64,000 bases of DNA from Desulfobacterales bacterium (GCA_034003325.1 JAVEYW010000012.1:1-64000), one strand, 5' to 3'. Shown: positions 1 through 9,094, counted from the stretch's first letter. Numbers and translations: made by a program. Notes: generated by a model from the sequence alone, not told the origin.

Positions 1-1
1 C

Positions 2-166
2 GGCAATACGCCCGGAGTGGACATGGTCGAGTTCGCCCGGGAAAACCACATCGATATGATCGTCATCGGCATTCGGCGGCGCTCGAAGCTGGATAAACTG
101 CTTTTTGGCTCCAACGCCCAATACATCATTGTCAAGGCGCATTGCCCCGTGCTTTGTGTCAGGTAA
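2..166 (+). CDS. Universal stress protein (UspA family), C-terminal fragment
   Basis: Only the last 54 codons are in the window; the gene starts upstream. The visible end carries the typical Usp signature: a helix (VEFARENHIDMIVIG), then a loop ending in LLFGSNAQYIIVKAHCPV and a last beta strand (LCVR). In the family the G-x-S/N-x10-S/N loop helps bind ATP phosphates; here it reads G-S-N-A-Q. The family acts in the cytoplasm in stress responses. It is unrelated in strand and spacing to the convergent regulator that follows. Only the C-terminus can be judged. Confidence 0.75.
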   Translation, partial: GNTPGVDMVEFARENHIDMIVIGIRRRSKLDKLLFGSNAQYIIVKAHCPVLCVR

Positions 167-340
167 AAAAAACGTTACCTCGGCAAAACGTTCTCTGTCG
201 CGAAGGTGGGAATTCTGCGGTTCTATCGGAACCCGGATTCCCGCCTTCAGCGTGAATGAATCGCATGACGAAGTTTCAAACGATTATCTCGGACACATTT
301 TATTAGGGACACCGAATTTTTTGATATACCGTTTATGCAA

Positions 341-496
341 TGCGCATTGTAACTGCTTAGTAGCCAGGAGACAGAATCCAGAATCCAGAATCCAGAATAA
401 AAACAACTGAAAGCAGCCGGATTAATCTAGTTGAATGAAGATTCCGGCGGTTAGAGCATTATTCTGAATTCTGAATTCCTGAGTAGTTACTGCGCA
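341..496. repeat. MITE-like inverted element, family R1
   Basis: The left end (341-400) starts TGCGCATTGTAACTGC and carries triplicated CAGAATC units. The right end (455-496) is its imperfect reverse complement, ending in GTAGTTACTGCGCA. The left half recurs at 17787-17846 with the same AAAACAACTGAAAGCAG core. The whole forms a foldable intergenic element with no credible coding capacity. The rest of 167-629 holds only this element and the R3 palindrome. Confidence 0.7.
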
Positions 497-518
497 TTTT
501 CGAATTATCGTCGGCATT

Positions 519-580
519 GTAGGGGCGAACCTGTGTGTTCGCCCTTCGTAATCAGGGCGAACACACAGGTTCGCCCCTAC
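519..580. repeat. Perfect 26-bp inverted repeat, family R3
   Basis: Arms 519-544 and 555-580 are exact reverse complements around a 10-nt loop. They begin GTAGGGGCGAACC and end GGTTCGCCCCTAC. A diverged copy is at 14338-14423. The element lies between the convergent Usp fragment and the regulator gene, so its transcript hairpin could also act as a bidirectional terminator, though no T-run follows. Confidence 0.8.
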
Positions 581-629
581 GGGGTTGCGGGCAATAGTCA
601 GCGTTAGGTATTGGCATTTTCTGATTCCC

Positions 630-3600
630 TCAAGATGCCTCAAGATGGTCCTTGCCGTGCTCGCTATCGAGCATTCCCAATTTTTTCATTCGTGAATAGA
701 GTGTACCGCGGTTCAACCCGAGTATTTCGGCGGCGCCTTTAGGGCCGCCGATTCGTCCGCCGGTTGTTTCCAGTACATAGGCGATGTATCGCTGTTGTAA
801 TTCGGTCATTGTCGGCATGTCTTCAAAGGAGGTTGTCTGATGGCCAATGGGTGCCACGGTTAATTGAAACTCCAAGTGGTCGTCGCCCGACAGCAGGGCG
901 CCTCTTTCAATGATATTTTTTAGTTCTCGAATGTTTCCCGGCCAGGGGTAGGTGAGCAAGGCCGAAGCTTCGACGGGGGTGATGGGGGGCAATGAACGTT
1001 TAAGACGTTTGCACGAGATTTCCAGAAAGTATCGCGCCAAAGGAAGAATGTCCTCTCTTCTTTCCCGCAAGGGGGGGATTTGTAATGGAAGGACATTGAG
1101 ACGGTAAAAAAGATCTTCCCGAAATCGACCGGCGCGAACTTCCTGCGTCAGGTCTCGATTGGTGGCGGCGATCAATCGAAAATCGCATTGGTGAACCCGA
1201 CTGCCGCCGACCCGGGTAAACGTTTTTTCTTCCAGAACCCGCAGCAACTTTGCCTGAATTGAAAGCGGCAACTCGCCGATCTCATCCAAAAAAAGGGTTC
1301 CGCCGCCGGCCAGTTCAACGCGGCCGGGTTTTTGACGGTCCGCACCGGTGAAGGCGCCTTTTTCATGCCCGAAAAGTTCACTTTCCATGAGATTTTCGGC
1401 GATGGTTGTCGAATCGATAATAATATAGGGGCCGTCATGACGCGGGCTGTTTTTATGAACCAGCCGCGCAATCACTTCTTTTCCCACCCCGGTTTCTCCC
1501 TGTATCAGAATAGGATAATCCGCATTGGCGATGCGTTTGGCCTTTTTTAACACCTCAATGAAAACCGGACTTTGTCCGATAACGGTTTCGGTTACGGCGC
1601 TTCCCGGGTCGGTTGTTTTATCGTGTATTCGGGTGGCTTTTCTTTGCGTGTTCAGGCAGTATTCCCATATCCGGCGGCATAGGCCCTCAAGATAAGCGCC
1701 TATAATGTGCAACGTGTGATCATTCAAATAATCAAAGCAGTCCGCAACAGCGGAACTCTCGAGATAGAGTACGCCTTGACGATTCTCCTCGAGATGGAAT
1801 GGAAAGCGTAGAATTCGAATCTTCTTGGAAAAATTCGTTGAATCTATTTCCGCCGAAATCATCTTAACCACGGGACGATTGCCGCGGACGGTTTCTATGA
1901 TCGCTTTTGACCGCGGCTTGAAATTTTCGGAGGCGGTCTCGATTTCAGTCAGGTTGACGGCGCCCAGAAGTTGCAGTTGATCCTTTTTCCGGTTTCCTTC
2001 AAACAAAAAAAAGCCGCTGCGCTCGGCGCTGAAAAACCAATTGGTGGCCGTTACCAGCCGGCCAAGCAGCACTTTCAGGTCGGTGGCGGGGAAGATTCTT
2101 TCCATTATCTCGGAACATCGGTTCAGAATTACTTCCGGAGACACAAAACTTTTGAGAAACGGCGCTTTTGAAACATTTTCGATAAGATGCTGAAGATCAT
2201 CGGGGAAAATGTGCTCCGCGTAGGTGGGCAGGTTACGCCATGCTTCTCGCGCGTAGGCTTGGGCCTTATCCCGATTTCCGATTGACAACTCCAGACGAGC
2301 CATCTCTATCTGCGTTTTGGATAATTCAGCCTTAAACTCTGAGTGTTTATAATACTTTATGCTGTCTATAAGGTAACGCTGAATTTGATCGACCGGCCCT
2401 TTTCTTATTGCCACGCGCCTGGCAAGAATGCGCATGACCCAGCCTTTGGCGGGAAGCGTCGGTCCGGCCATGATGGATTCAACCACGATATCCAGTTTGC
2501 AATCGGGCAGCGGCCTGATATTATGGTGTTCGAATTCAAGCAGCATTTCCGCTATCCAGGGAAAGTGGGCATGTAACGGGACAAGCCCTGCTCGGGTGCC
2601 TTCATTCAGGGCTTTTAGAAGTAAATTTCGGGCCTCCGGCAAGTTGCCGATTAAAAACTGGTGATACGATAAAAACAGCTTGGCCCAGAATAATGCGAGC
2701 ATATTGCCTTGTTCCGCAGCAATATTTTGTGCGATGGACAGATGCGCGATTGCTTCTTTTTCTTTTTGGTGCCTCAGCAGAATATAGCCCAAAACAGTCC
2801 TTAGGATAACGGCCGCCCCCGGCTGTTTTTTCCCCTCTGCTTTTTGGTGAAAAACATCCAGTATCGTAAAGGCGCGATCGAACTGATAAAAGGGCAAGGC
2901 CGACAAACTGAAGAATGCGGGGGCAAATGGATTAACGAGGTCGTTTTCTGCCAGGCGGGTTTGCGCCACGATGGTTTCAAAATAGGCAAGGGCTTTTTTA
3001 TATTCACCTTGAATAAACCAATAGAGCCCCATAAAGGAGCCCGTTTGGGAGAGAATATCATCGTCGCCAAGGGCTTCCGCGGCCAGTTTGCCGGCTGAAA
3101 GCGCCTTAAATGCGTCGGTGGGGTTGCCTGAAAGAAAAAGAAAACGACCGATGTTCATGTTTATGAGCGCTTGCGAGCGTTTGTCACCAAGTTTTTCGGT
3201 AATGACGCTCGCATTCTGAAGCAGCGTCAGTATGGGCTGAAAACTTTTTCCATTGGCCAAACACAGGTCGGAAACATCCAGAACCATCGTAATAAGCTGA
3301 TTATCCAGTTTGGTTCGGCTCGAAAGGTGACGCCGGTTTTCTACAAGAGGCATCAAGGAATTGAGCGCCGAGGTCACATCCTGCGCTAAAATGGCCTTTT
3401 CGGCGGAAGCCAATTGAATAGAGGCCGCCTCTTCCACTCGTTGCGCTTGCAACAGCAATTTAACCATAATGGTTGCGTCGAGTTGATCCAGCAAGCTTAA
3501 GTTGGACAATTGATCCAAAATTTCGGAAACCCGACCAGCGGTATTGATTGCTTTCAGCTTTGCGGAGACGGTTGAGGGAAGGTTCGGCGAGAGCGAAAAG

Positions 3601-3785
3601 ATACTCCCGTCCGTTTGTTCAAGAATATGAAGTTGGGTGCCGCGTCGAATCAGGTCAAATAAGGGAACTGCCGGTAACGGAACCAAGGTGCCGACAATGT
3701 CGATCGGAACAGGCGTTTCGAGCGCTTCGAGCACGGCCAGGAAGTCCCATTGGGCCGGTGAGAAGCCGGGTAACTCGGATGTCAT
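630..3785 (-). CDS. Sigma-54-dependent activator with TPR and GAF-like sensory region (paralogue 1)
   Basis: Bacterial enhancer-binding protein of 1051 aa. The AAA+ domain starts near residue 760: Walker A GETGVGKE, the sigma-54-contacting GAFTGA loop near 809, and Walker B GTLFLDEIGE. A Fis-type helix-turn-helix ends the protein (AAEILGLNRGTLYSRMKKLG). Residues 1-60 resemble the winged-helix segment of STAND/LAL regulators (FSPAQWDFLAVLEAL). Residues ~100-550 are alpha-helical and TPR-like, and ~560-740 look GAF-like. There is no receiver domain, so a ligand or partner rather than a kinase probably signals. The start is placed at 3785 because CAGGAG precedes it and the paralogue at 28222-31353 begins with the same residues (MTSELP/MTNELP); an upstream in-frame ATG at 3839 is less likely. 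It probably controls the sigma-54 promoters of this island. Confidence 0.9.
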   Translation of the reverse strand: MTSELPGFSPAQWDFLAVLEALETPVPIDIVGTLVPLPAVPLFDLIRRGTQLHILEQTDGSIFSLSPNLPSTVSAKLKAINTAGRVSEILDQLSNLSLLDQLDATIMVKLLLQAQRVEEAASIQLASAEKAILAQDVTSALNSLMPLVENRRHLSSRTKLDNQLITMVLDVSDLCLANGKSFQPILTLLQNASVITEKLGDKRSQALINMNIGRFLFLSGNPTDAFKALSAGKLAAEALGDDDILSQTGSFMGLYWFIQGEYKKALAYFETIVAQTRLAENDLVNPFAPAFFSLSALPFYQFDRAFTILDVFHQKAEGKKQPGAAVILRTVLGYILLRHQKEKEAIAHLSIAQNIAAEQGNMLALFWAKLFLSYHQFLIGNLPEARNLLLKALNEGTRAGLVPLHAHFPWIAEMLLEFEHHNIRPLPDCKLDIVVESIMAGPTLPAKGWVMRILARRVAIRKGPVDQIQRYLIDSIKYYKHSEFKAELSKTQIEMARLELSIGNRDKAQAYAREAWRNLPTYAEHIFPDDLQHLIENVSKAPFLKSFVSPEVILNRCSEIMERIFPATDLKVLLGRLVTATNWFFSAERSGFFLFEGNRKKDQLQLLGAVNLTEIETASENFKPRSKAIIETVRGNRPVVKMISAEIDSTNFSKKIRILRFPFHLEENRQGVLYLESSAVADCFDYLNDHTLHIIGAYLEGLCRRIWEYCLNTQRKATRIHDKTTDPGSAVTETVIGQSPVFIEVLKKAKRIANADYPILIQGETGVGKEVIARLVHKNSPRHDGPYIIIDSTTIAENLMESELFGHEKGAFTGADRQKPGRVELAGGGTLFLDEIGELPLSIQAKLLRVLEEKTFTRVGGSRVHQCDFRLIAATNRDLTQEVRAGRFREDLFYRLNVLPLQIPPLRERREDILPLARYFLEISCKRLKRSLPPITPVEASALLTYPWPGNIRELKNIIERGALLSGDDHLEFQLTVAPIGHQTTSFEDMPTMTELQQRYIAYVLETTGGRIGGPKGAAEILGLNRGTLYSRMKKLGMLDSEHGKDHLEAS

Positions 3786-3826
3786 GATTGCTCCTGTCTT
3801 CAAGGTTTCTTTTAAAACATCAGCGT

Positions 3827-3837
3827 GTTGATATTTC
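3827..3837 (-). promoter_or_regulatory. Possible activator half-site upstream of regulator 1
   Basis: The + strand reads GTTGATATTTC, i.e. GAAATATCAAC on the minus strand. This matches the second box of the two-box element found at six promoters here. It lies about 42-52 nt upstream of the regulator's ATG. The A/T-rich first box is not seen at the usual 22-bp offset. It could be an autoregulatory site; this is an inference from a single short match. Confidence 0.35.
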
Positions 3838-3961
3838 AATACCAGTCGGGTTCTTCGATGTTGAAGGTTATTTGCGGGTAGTTGTTTGCGCCGACGGAAT
3901 GGTTGTGCAAGAACCGTTTAGATTTCCCTTACCTTAAAAAAAAATCCAAATCAAGAACAGC

Positions 3962-3994
3962 TTAAATATAAACAGTGCCTGTTTATATATCTGC
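3962..3994 (+). promoter_or_regulatory. Two-box enhancer site upstream of the MFS gene
   Basis: Box 1 is TTAAATATAA (3962-3971) and box 2 is TATATATCTGC (3984-3994), offset 22 bp. Box 2 starts 87 bp before the TGG of the sigma-54 promoter at 4071. The order, offset and distance match the elements upstream of 5846, 22642 and 31688. Box 2 is the most degenerate of the set. Confidence 0.6.
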
Positions 3995-4070
3995 ATGGCA
4001 GCGGAAGGCACCGGACGAATATATATGGTTAATTTTTTAATAACAAGGTGATAGGCCATTTTATTTTAGA

Positions 4071-4086
4071 TGGTACAAATATTGCT
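4071..4086 (+). promoter_or_regulatory. Sigma-54 (-24/-12) promoter of the MFS gene
   Basis: The sequence TGGTACAAATATTGCT has GG and GC at the required spacing and matches the consensus TGGCAC-N5-TTGCW closely. It leaves an untranslated leader of about 155 nt before the GTG start at 4254. The rest of 3786-4253 holds no gene that can be supported. Confidence 0.8.
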
Positions 4087-4253
4087 ATGTTCTATTTTTA
4101 ATTGTCGCCAAGGGAGCACGCTGCTCGCGTGAAAGGGGTGCCGACAGGGGCGAGAAGATGGATAAACCGGCAATATTCTTACAGACCGGAAGGTTTTTTA
4201 ACGGATTCACTTGCCACATTTTTAACCGCTTAACAAGATTGGGGGAGGTGTCA

Positions 4254-5504
4254 GTGGGAAGCAACAAGCAGTCCAATATCAATCACTACCTTGTGGTGGC
4301 CACCGGAATAGCGTTGTGTATGGGCCCATCGGCGCTGGCGTTCAGCTGTGCCGGCATTTTTTACACCCCCGTCAGTACGGCGCTGGGTGTCGGCAAGGGG
4401 ACCTTTGCCGTTTACATGACGGTCCTGTGTTTTACGATGTTTTTTGCATTGTCATTTGCGGGCAAAATTCTGGCGGCAAAGGATGCGAGAGCCGTATTAT
4501 CCACGGCCGTGCTCCTTGTCGGTGGCGGGCTCTTTGCCATGGGATTTTTCAATGCCGTGTGGCAATTTTACATTGCGGGCGCCTTCATCGGTTTCGGGGA
4601 ATCCATCCTCCTCTACCTTGCCGTGCCGACACTCATCAATCGATGGTTCAAGCAGCGGGTCGGTTTCTTTGTCGGCCTGTGTATGGCGTTCACCGGCGTC
4701 GGAGGGGTGCTTTTCAATCCGTTGGGGGATTATCTCATCACGACCCATGGGTGGCAGATGGGTTATCGGGTGTTTGGTATTTTAGCCATTGCCATTGCGC
4801 TGCCGTTCACCCTCTTTGCGATTCGAAGCTTCCCCAAGGACAAGGGGCTGCTTCCCTATGGCGATAACGGCCAAGACCACTTGACGGCCGCACCCGTCGT
4901 TATGGGCGTTTCTGCGTCCAAGGCGTTCAAGTCCGGTCCCTTCTTCGCGACGGCGGCTTTTGCCGGGCTGGTGGGCTTTAATTCCGTTATCTATCAATTT
5001 TTGCCCTCCTATGCGAGTTCTCTGCCGCTTGCCGCAACGGTTGTCGGGCTTGCCGGTCTGCTGGCTTCGGCGGCGATGGCCGGCCAGGCTCTGGGTAAAG
5101 TCGGCCTTGGTACCATCGCCGACAAGAGTATCATGGGCGGCATGTGGACAGCCCTCATCTGTGGTGCGGCCGGTCTGGTGCTTCTCTGGTTTGTGCCCAC
5201 ATCTGTTGCCATCGTTCTGATCGCCGGTTTTCTGTTCGGCCCCTTTTACGCCTGCGCGGTGGTTCAGGTGCCGCTGATGGCCCGGTCCATTTTCGGTGTG
5301 CGCGAGTACAGCCAGATTTATTCGCGCATTTCAATGTTTTCTGCTCTCATGGCGGCTTTCGGCGCAACCATCTGGGGCTACCTGATCGACTGGACAGGAT
5401 TTCGCATTCTGTTCATTTTAGGACTTATCGTTTTGGCCTGCACCGCCCTGGTCGGTGTTTATGCGCTGGGAGCGGGCAAGAAGCTTGAGCAGACTGCGGA
5501 ATAG
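4254..5504 (+). CDS. MFS transporter, oxalate/formate antiporter (OFA)-like
   Basis: Inner-membrane permease of 416 aa with about 12 hydrophobic helices. The first helix (CMGPSALAFSCAGIFYTP) and the overall layout resemble OFA-family carboxylate transporters. The start is taken as GTG at 4254 because GGGGGAGG lies six bases upstream; an in-frame ATG at 4158 would add a 32-residue polar leader with no ribosome site. The gene stands alone behind its own sigma-54 promoter and enhancer, and is followed by the enhancer of the next operon. A role in importing the organic acid degraded by the island is likely from context, but the substrate cannot be read from sequence. Confidence 0.85.
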   Translation: MGSNKQSNINHYLVVATGIALCMGPSALAFSCAGIFYTPVSTALGVGKGTFAVYMTVLCFTMFFALSFAGKILAAKDARAVLSTAVLLVGGGLFAMGFFNAVWQFYIAGAFIGFGESILLYLAVPTLINRWFKQRVGFFVGLCMAFTGVGGVLFNPLGDYLITTHGWQMGYRVFGILAIAIALPFTLFAIRSFPKDKGLLPYGDNGQDHLTAAPVVMGVSASKAFKSGPFFATAAFAGLVGFNSVIYQFLPSYASSLPLAATVVGLAGLLASAAMAGQALGKVGLGTIADKSIMGGMWTALICGAAGLVLLWFVPTSVAIVLIAGFLFGPFYACAVVQVPLMARSIFGVREYSQIYSRISMFSALMAAFGATIWGYLIDWTGFRILFILGLIVLACTALVGVYALGAGKKLEQTAE

Positions 5505-5572
5505 CCCCTGAATAAAATTTGCCTGAGTTACCCTTGTTCGTTCTTGGGCCGATGGGGTGAACCAAAAAACGC

Positions 5573-5605
5573 TTAAATAAAAACAATGGTTGCTGAAATA
5601 TCAGC
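5573..5605 (+). promoter_or_regulatory. Two-box enhancer site upstream of the 5846 operon
   Basis: Box 1 TTAAATAAAA (5573-5582) and box 2 GAAATATCAGC (5595-5605) are offset 22 bp. Box 2 is embedded in the near-palindrome TGCTGAAATATCAGCG (5591-5606), as expected for a Fis-type dimer. It starts 87 bp before the -24 element at 5682. Confidence 0.7.
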
Positions 5606-5681
5606 GTTTAAAACAGGCGACAGGCGGTATCAAAAAGCTGATTGCTTAAATAAACAAATAGATAAAAAAGGTACATGGGTT

Positions 5682-5697
5682 TGGTCCAAAATTTGCA
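5682..5697 (+). promoter_or_regulatory. Sigma-54 promoter of the DUF1302-to-flavoenzyme operon
   Basis: TGGTCCAAAATTTGCA fits the -24/-12 consensus with exact GG-GC spacing. It lies 148 nt upstream of the first start codon (5846). The intergenic region 5505-5845 otherwise holds only the enhancer above. Confidence 0.78.
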
Positions 5698-5845
5698 ATG
5701 AATAAAATCAATTTTTCAGCGCACAGTCTGTTTTATCGAAAATGCCGAGGAGCCCAACCTTAGGGCATTGGCGTGGAAAGGAGGCGTTTATTCCGCTGTA
5801 AGTAACCACAACCAACCTGTTACCACAAAAAATTAGGAGGAAAAG

Positions 5846-7396
5846 ATGGTGAAAAGAAAGAAATCGATGTCCGCACAGTTCTGGAGGAGGGGGGTCAAAT
5901 TCGTGATGGTGGCGATGTGCAGCCTTGCGCTCACCGGCATGTCGGCGACATTGTCCCAAGCATTTGAAGTAGAAATGTCGCCGGATTCCAAACTCAATAT
6001 TAAAACCACCTTGAATTATGGAATATCCTACCGCGCGACAGAGCCGGATTCGTTCAATCTCAGAAATATCAACGGCGATGACGGGAATCGCAACTTTGAC
6101 GAGGGGACGCTCACATCCAATAGAGGCTCGATATCCACCGAGGTCGCCTACACCTTTAAAAATTTTCTTTTTTACACAGCCGTATACGGGTTTTACGATC
6201 AAGCGTATACGCAGGACAATGACAACGATTCTCCCTCGACCAACAACAATTTCGTCGGTGGCAGACTCTCCGAGCACGATGAGTTTGACGATGATACCCG
6301 GGAAATTCATGGAAGAGGGGTCAACCTTCGCGATCTATATGTTTCGGGCGATTTTTTCATCGCCGATCGGAACCTGATGGTCCGCGTCGGAAAACAGGTG
6401 GTTACCTGGGGTGAGGCGCTTGCAACCTTCGGCGCTATCGGCAATGCCATGAGCTACGCCGACGTGACACAGGTCAATGTGCCCGGTTTTGAGCTGAAGG
6501 ACGTTTATCTGCCCAGTGGGCAGGCGCTGATGCAAATGGATCTTTTCGCGGATTTCAGCGTTGCCGCCTATTATCAATGGGAATATAAAAAGAATGTTCT
6601 GGATGCGGCCGGTTCTTTTTTCAGCACTTCGGACTTAACGGATAAGGGGGGACATTATTATCTAGGGGGTCCGGATCGGGTGCTGTTCACCCGCGTTCAC
6701 GATGATGAGCCGGACGACAGCGGCCAATGGGGCGCCAACCTGCGATACCTGGCCAGAGGCCTTAACTATACCGAATTTAATTTGTGCTATATCAATTATC
6801 ATGAAAAATTTCCGATGTTCGTAGCCAATCCGGCCGCCGGTACCTATCATCTTGCCTATGCCGAGGATGTCAAACTCATCGGCTTTAGCTTCGGCACCTT
6901 GATCGGAGAGACCAATATCGGTGGTGAAATTGCCTATCGGCAAGATCTTCCGGTTTCGGTGGTCGGATCGAAATACGAGGAATTCGATGTGGTCCAGTAC
7001 CTGGTGAATGTCTATCAATCCTACGGGCCCTTTCTGTTTGTCGATCAGACACTGTTATTGTTAGAGGGCGGCTATAATACGGTTATGGATGCGCACAACC
7101 TGGCAAACGACACGGACGCCATGGGGTACCTGGCCAAAGTTACTTTCAAATTTAATAATATTTTAAAAGGGTATGATATGGAAGTGCCGGTTACCTGGAA
7201 GCATAAGGTCAAGGGCAAATCATCTCTTGCCGGCACCTTTACGGAAAGGCAGCACGAATTGGCCATCGGATTTGATTTTACGTACAATTTGGACATGAAA
7301 TTCGGCTTCAGCTATACGGAATTTCTGGGGGATGCCGAAGATTATGCCAAGGCTGACAGAGATTATTTCGCTGCCTATGTAAAATATACATTCTAA
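5846..7396 (+). CDS. DUF1302 family outer-membrane protein
   Basis: Secreted protein of 516 aa. The N-terminus is a basic stretch plus hydrophobic core and a likely signal-peptidase site (LSQA|FEVEM). The mature part is rich in alternating aromatic/polar strands and ends in the aromatic residue F of AAYVKYTF, typical of beta-barrel outer-membrane proteins. It matches the DUF1302 family in order of motifs (GKQVVTWGEAL). AGGAGG precedes the ATG by five bases. It heads an operon with DUF1329, YCF48-like and MMPL genes, a set that recurs in Proteobacteria near genes for breakdown of hydrophobic compounds. A role as a substrate channel in the outer membrane is inferred. Confidence 0.88.
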   Translation: MVKRKKSMSAQFWRRGVKFVMVAMCSLALTGMSATLSQAFEVEMSPDSKLNIKTTLNYGISYRATEPDSFNLRNINGDDGNRNFDEGTLTSNRGSISTEVAYTFKNFLFYTAVYGFYDQAYTQDNDNDSPSTNNNFVGGRLSEHDEFDDDTREIHGRGVNLRDLYVSGDFFIADRNLMVRVGKQVVTWGEALATFGAIGNAMSYADVTQVNVPGFELKDVYLPSGQALMQMDLFADFSVAAYYQWEYKKNVLDAAGSFFSTSDLTDKGGHYYLGGPDRVLFTRVHDDEPDDSGQWGANLRYLARGLNYTEFNLCYINYHEKFPMFVANPAAGTYHLAYAEDVKLIGFSFGTLIGETNIGGEIAYRQDLPVSVVGSKYEEFDVVQYLVNVYQSYGPFLFVDQTLLLLEGGYNTVMDAHNLANDTDAMGYLAKVTFKFNNILKGYDMEVPVTWKHKVKGKSSLAGTFTERQHELAIGFDFTYNLDMKFGFSYTEFLGDAEDYAKADRDYFAAYVKYTF

Positions 7397-7515
7397 TCCG
7401 GCGAGGCCGGATTGCTGGGAAGCTGGGATGCCGGGATGCAAAAAAAGGCATCTCCCACCTTCTGTGAAGATACACGCCAAAGCGTGCATGTTTCTGATAA
7501 AATACCTAATCGTCC
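7397..7515. repeat. Dispersed repeat, family R2
   Basis: It starts at the stop codon of the DUF1302 gene with a small CCGGCGAGGCCGG hairpin, then GCTGGGATGC-like units, and ends near GTGCATGTTTCTGATAAA. Related copies are at 16112-16224 and, in reverse, inside a coding region at 50035-50145. It fills most of the 220-nt gap before the DUF1329 start. Confidence 0.8.
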
Positions 7516-7616
7516 AAGGGAACGGCTGAGAGCTTACAGCTAAAAGGCCAGCGAAGCTGGATGAAGTGAAACCGTTTGGCATTCAATGTTTTTCCATAAT
7601 TTTTACGGAGGTAAAA

Positions 7617-8987
7617 ATGAATAAAAGGATACTGCTTGTTTTTTGTTTTTTCATCGGTGTGATATTAGCGGCCGCACCGGTTGCGATGGCCAAGGTGACC
7701 GCGGAAGAAGCGGCTACGCTGAAAACCACCCTGACGCCGTTCGGTGCGGAGCGGGCCGGCAACGAAGCGGGAACAATCCCCGCGTGGGATGGGGGAATGA
7801 CCACGCCGCCGGCCGGTTATCAAGGACCCGGCAGCCGATATGTGGACCCGTATGAGGGTGATAAGATACTTTTCAGTATCAATGCGGGCAATATGGATCA
7901 ATACGCGGATCAGTTGAACGCCGGGCTTAAGGCGCTCCTGAAGAAATATCCGGATACGTTCAGAATTGATGTTTATCCGAGTCATCGCCCCCATGCCATG
8001 CCCGAGTACGTCTATGAGAACACCTATAAAAACGCCCTTCAGGCCGAGCTTTCGGAGGACGAGTTGAATCCGAAAGGCGCTTATGGCGGCATTCCTTTTC
8101 CGATTCCCAAATCCGGCGCTGAAGTCCATTGGAACCACACCTGCAGATATCAGAGTCAAGCTAAGGTCTATAGCTACTCGGCTTATCTCATTCAACCCGA
8201 CGGACAGGTGGTGCTTTCCAGCGGTTCACGAGTGAATGAGCAGTGGCCGTATTATTATAAGGAAGGCAGCGCGGAAACCTTTAAAGGCGATTTCTGGTAT
8301 TTTTCATCACAGTATTTGCTGCCGGCAAGAAGAAAAGGTGAGTTGTTGCTGGTGCGCGATCCGCTGAATGAGTCCCAGGAAAACCGGAGGGCGTGGCAGT
8401 ATCTGACCGGGCAACGCCGGGTTCGAATGGCGCCCACGGTCGCCCATGACACCCCGAACCCCGCGTTCAGCGGTACGGTGGCCTATGATCAATCCAATAT
8501 ATTCAACGGTTCCATGGAAAAATACGACTGGAAACTCGTTGGGAAAAAAGAGATGATCATTCCCTACAACACCTACCGATCCATGGCCAAAGTGGCGCCG
8601 ACCACGAAGTACAAAAAGGGGCACATTTCGCCGGAATATCTTCGTTTTGAGCTGCACCGGGTATGGGTGGTGGAAGCAACCGTAAAGCCGGGCGCCCGGC
8701 AAAGTTACGCTAAGCGGGTTATTCAATACGATGAGGACAGTTGGGCAGCCATTACCCAGGATGTGTATGATGCCCGGGGCAATCTCTGGCGCACGGATTT
8801 GTTACCAAGTGCGCACGCTTACGAGATTCCGGGAGTCCAGATCTTTATGAATCTGCATTTTGATCTGCCCAGCGGTATCTCTTCGGTCAATTATGATTAT
8901 TCAGATTATGACAATATGCCTATTTTCGATCAGCGGGAAGATGAATCATACTTTCTGCCGGATCAGATGAGACGTATGGGACAGTAA
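7617..8987 (+). CDS. DUF1329 family exported protein
   Basis: Periplasmic or outer-membrane-associated protein of 456 aa. The N-terminal signal peptide (MNKRILLVFCFFIGVILAA...) ends at VAMA|KVTAEE. The region GAERAGNEAGTIPAWDGG, early in the mature chain, is characteristic of DUF1329. Distant members of the wider fold (LolA/LolB-like) bind lipid, so a lipid or hydrophobic ligand role fits. The start at 7617 is chosen because ACGGAGG precedes it; a longer in-frame version would start inside the R2 repeat region. It is the second gene of the sigma-54 operon. Confidence 0.88.
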   Translation: MNKRILLVFCFFIGVILAAAPVAMAKVTAEEAATLKTTLTPFGAERAGNEAGTIPAWDGGMTTPPAGYQGPGSRYVDPYEGDKILFSINAGNMDQYADQLNAGLKALLKKYPDTFRIDVYPSHRPHAMPEYVYENTYKNALQAELSEDELNPKGAYGGIPFPIPKSGAEVHWNHTCRYQSQAKVYSYSAYLIQPDGQVVLSSGSRVNEQWPYYYKEGSAETFKGDFWYFSSQYLLPARRKGELLLVRDPLNESQENRRAWQYLTGQRRVRMAPTVAHDTPNPAFSGTVAYDQSNIFNGSMEKYDWKLVGKKEMIIPYNTYRSMAKVAPTTKYKKGHISPEYLRFELHRVWVVEATVKPGARQSYAKRVIQYDEDSWAAITQDVYDARGNLWRTDLLPSAHAYEIPGVQIFMNLHFDLPSGISSVNYDYSDYDNMPIFDQREDESYFLPDQMRRMGQ

Positions 8988-8997
8988 TTCCAAGCTT

Positions 8998-9036
8998 GCT
9001 CTCTCGCGAAGGATTTTTTCTCTTTTGCGAGAGAGC
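8998..9036 (+). terminator. Intra-operon stem-loop
   Basis: GCTCTCTCGC (8998-9007) pairs exactly with GCGAGAGAGC (9027-9036), and TTGTTTTTAT follows a few bases later. It lies between the DUF1329 and YCF48-like genes and could attenuate the transcript or protect the upstream part. Confidence 0.5.
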
Positions 9037-9094
9037 GGCGTTGTTTTTATACCAAGTTGGATAACATTATTCGAATCATTCAGAAGAGGGCACC

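Noticed and set aside
422..643. Minus-strand reading frame of 73 codons next to the regulator end
   Set aside because: Its sequence is almost wholly repeat R1 and R3 DNA, with no ribosome site or family match.
3875..3890. CGGGTAGTTGTTTGCG as a second sigma-54 promoter for the MFS gene
   Set aside because: Poor -24 element and wrong distance to the enhancer; the site at 4071 is far better.
4261..4276. Minus-strand TGGACTGCTTGTTGCT with sigma-54-like spacing, possible promoter for regulator 1
   Set aside because: It lies in MFS coding sequence, about 475 nt from the regulator start, and has no enhancer boxes at the expected distance.
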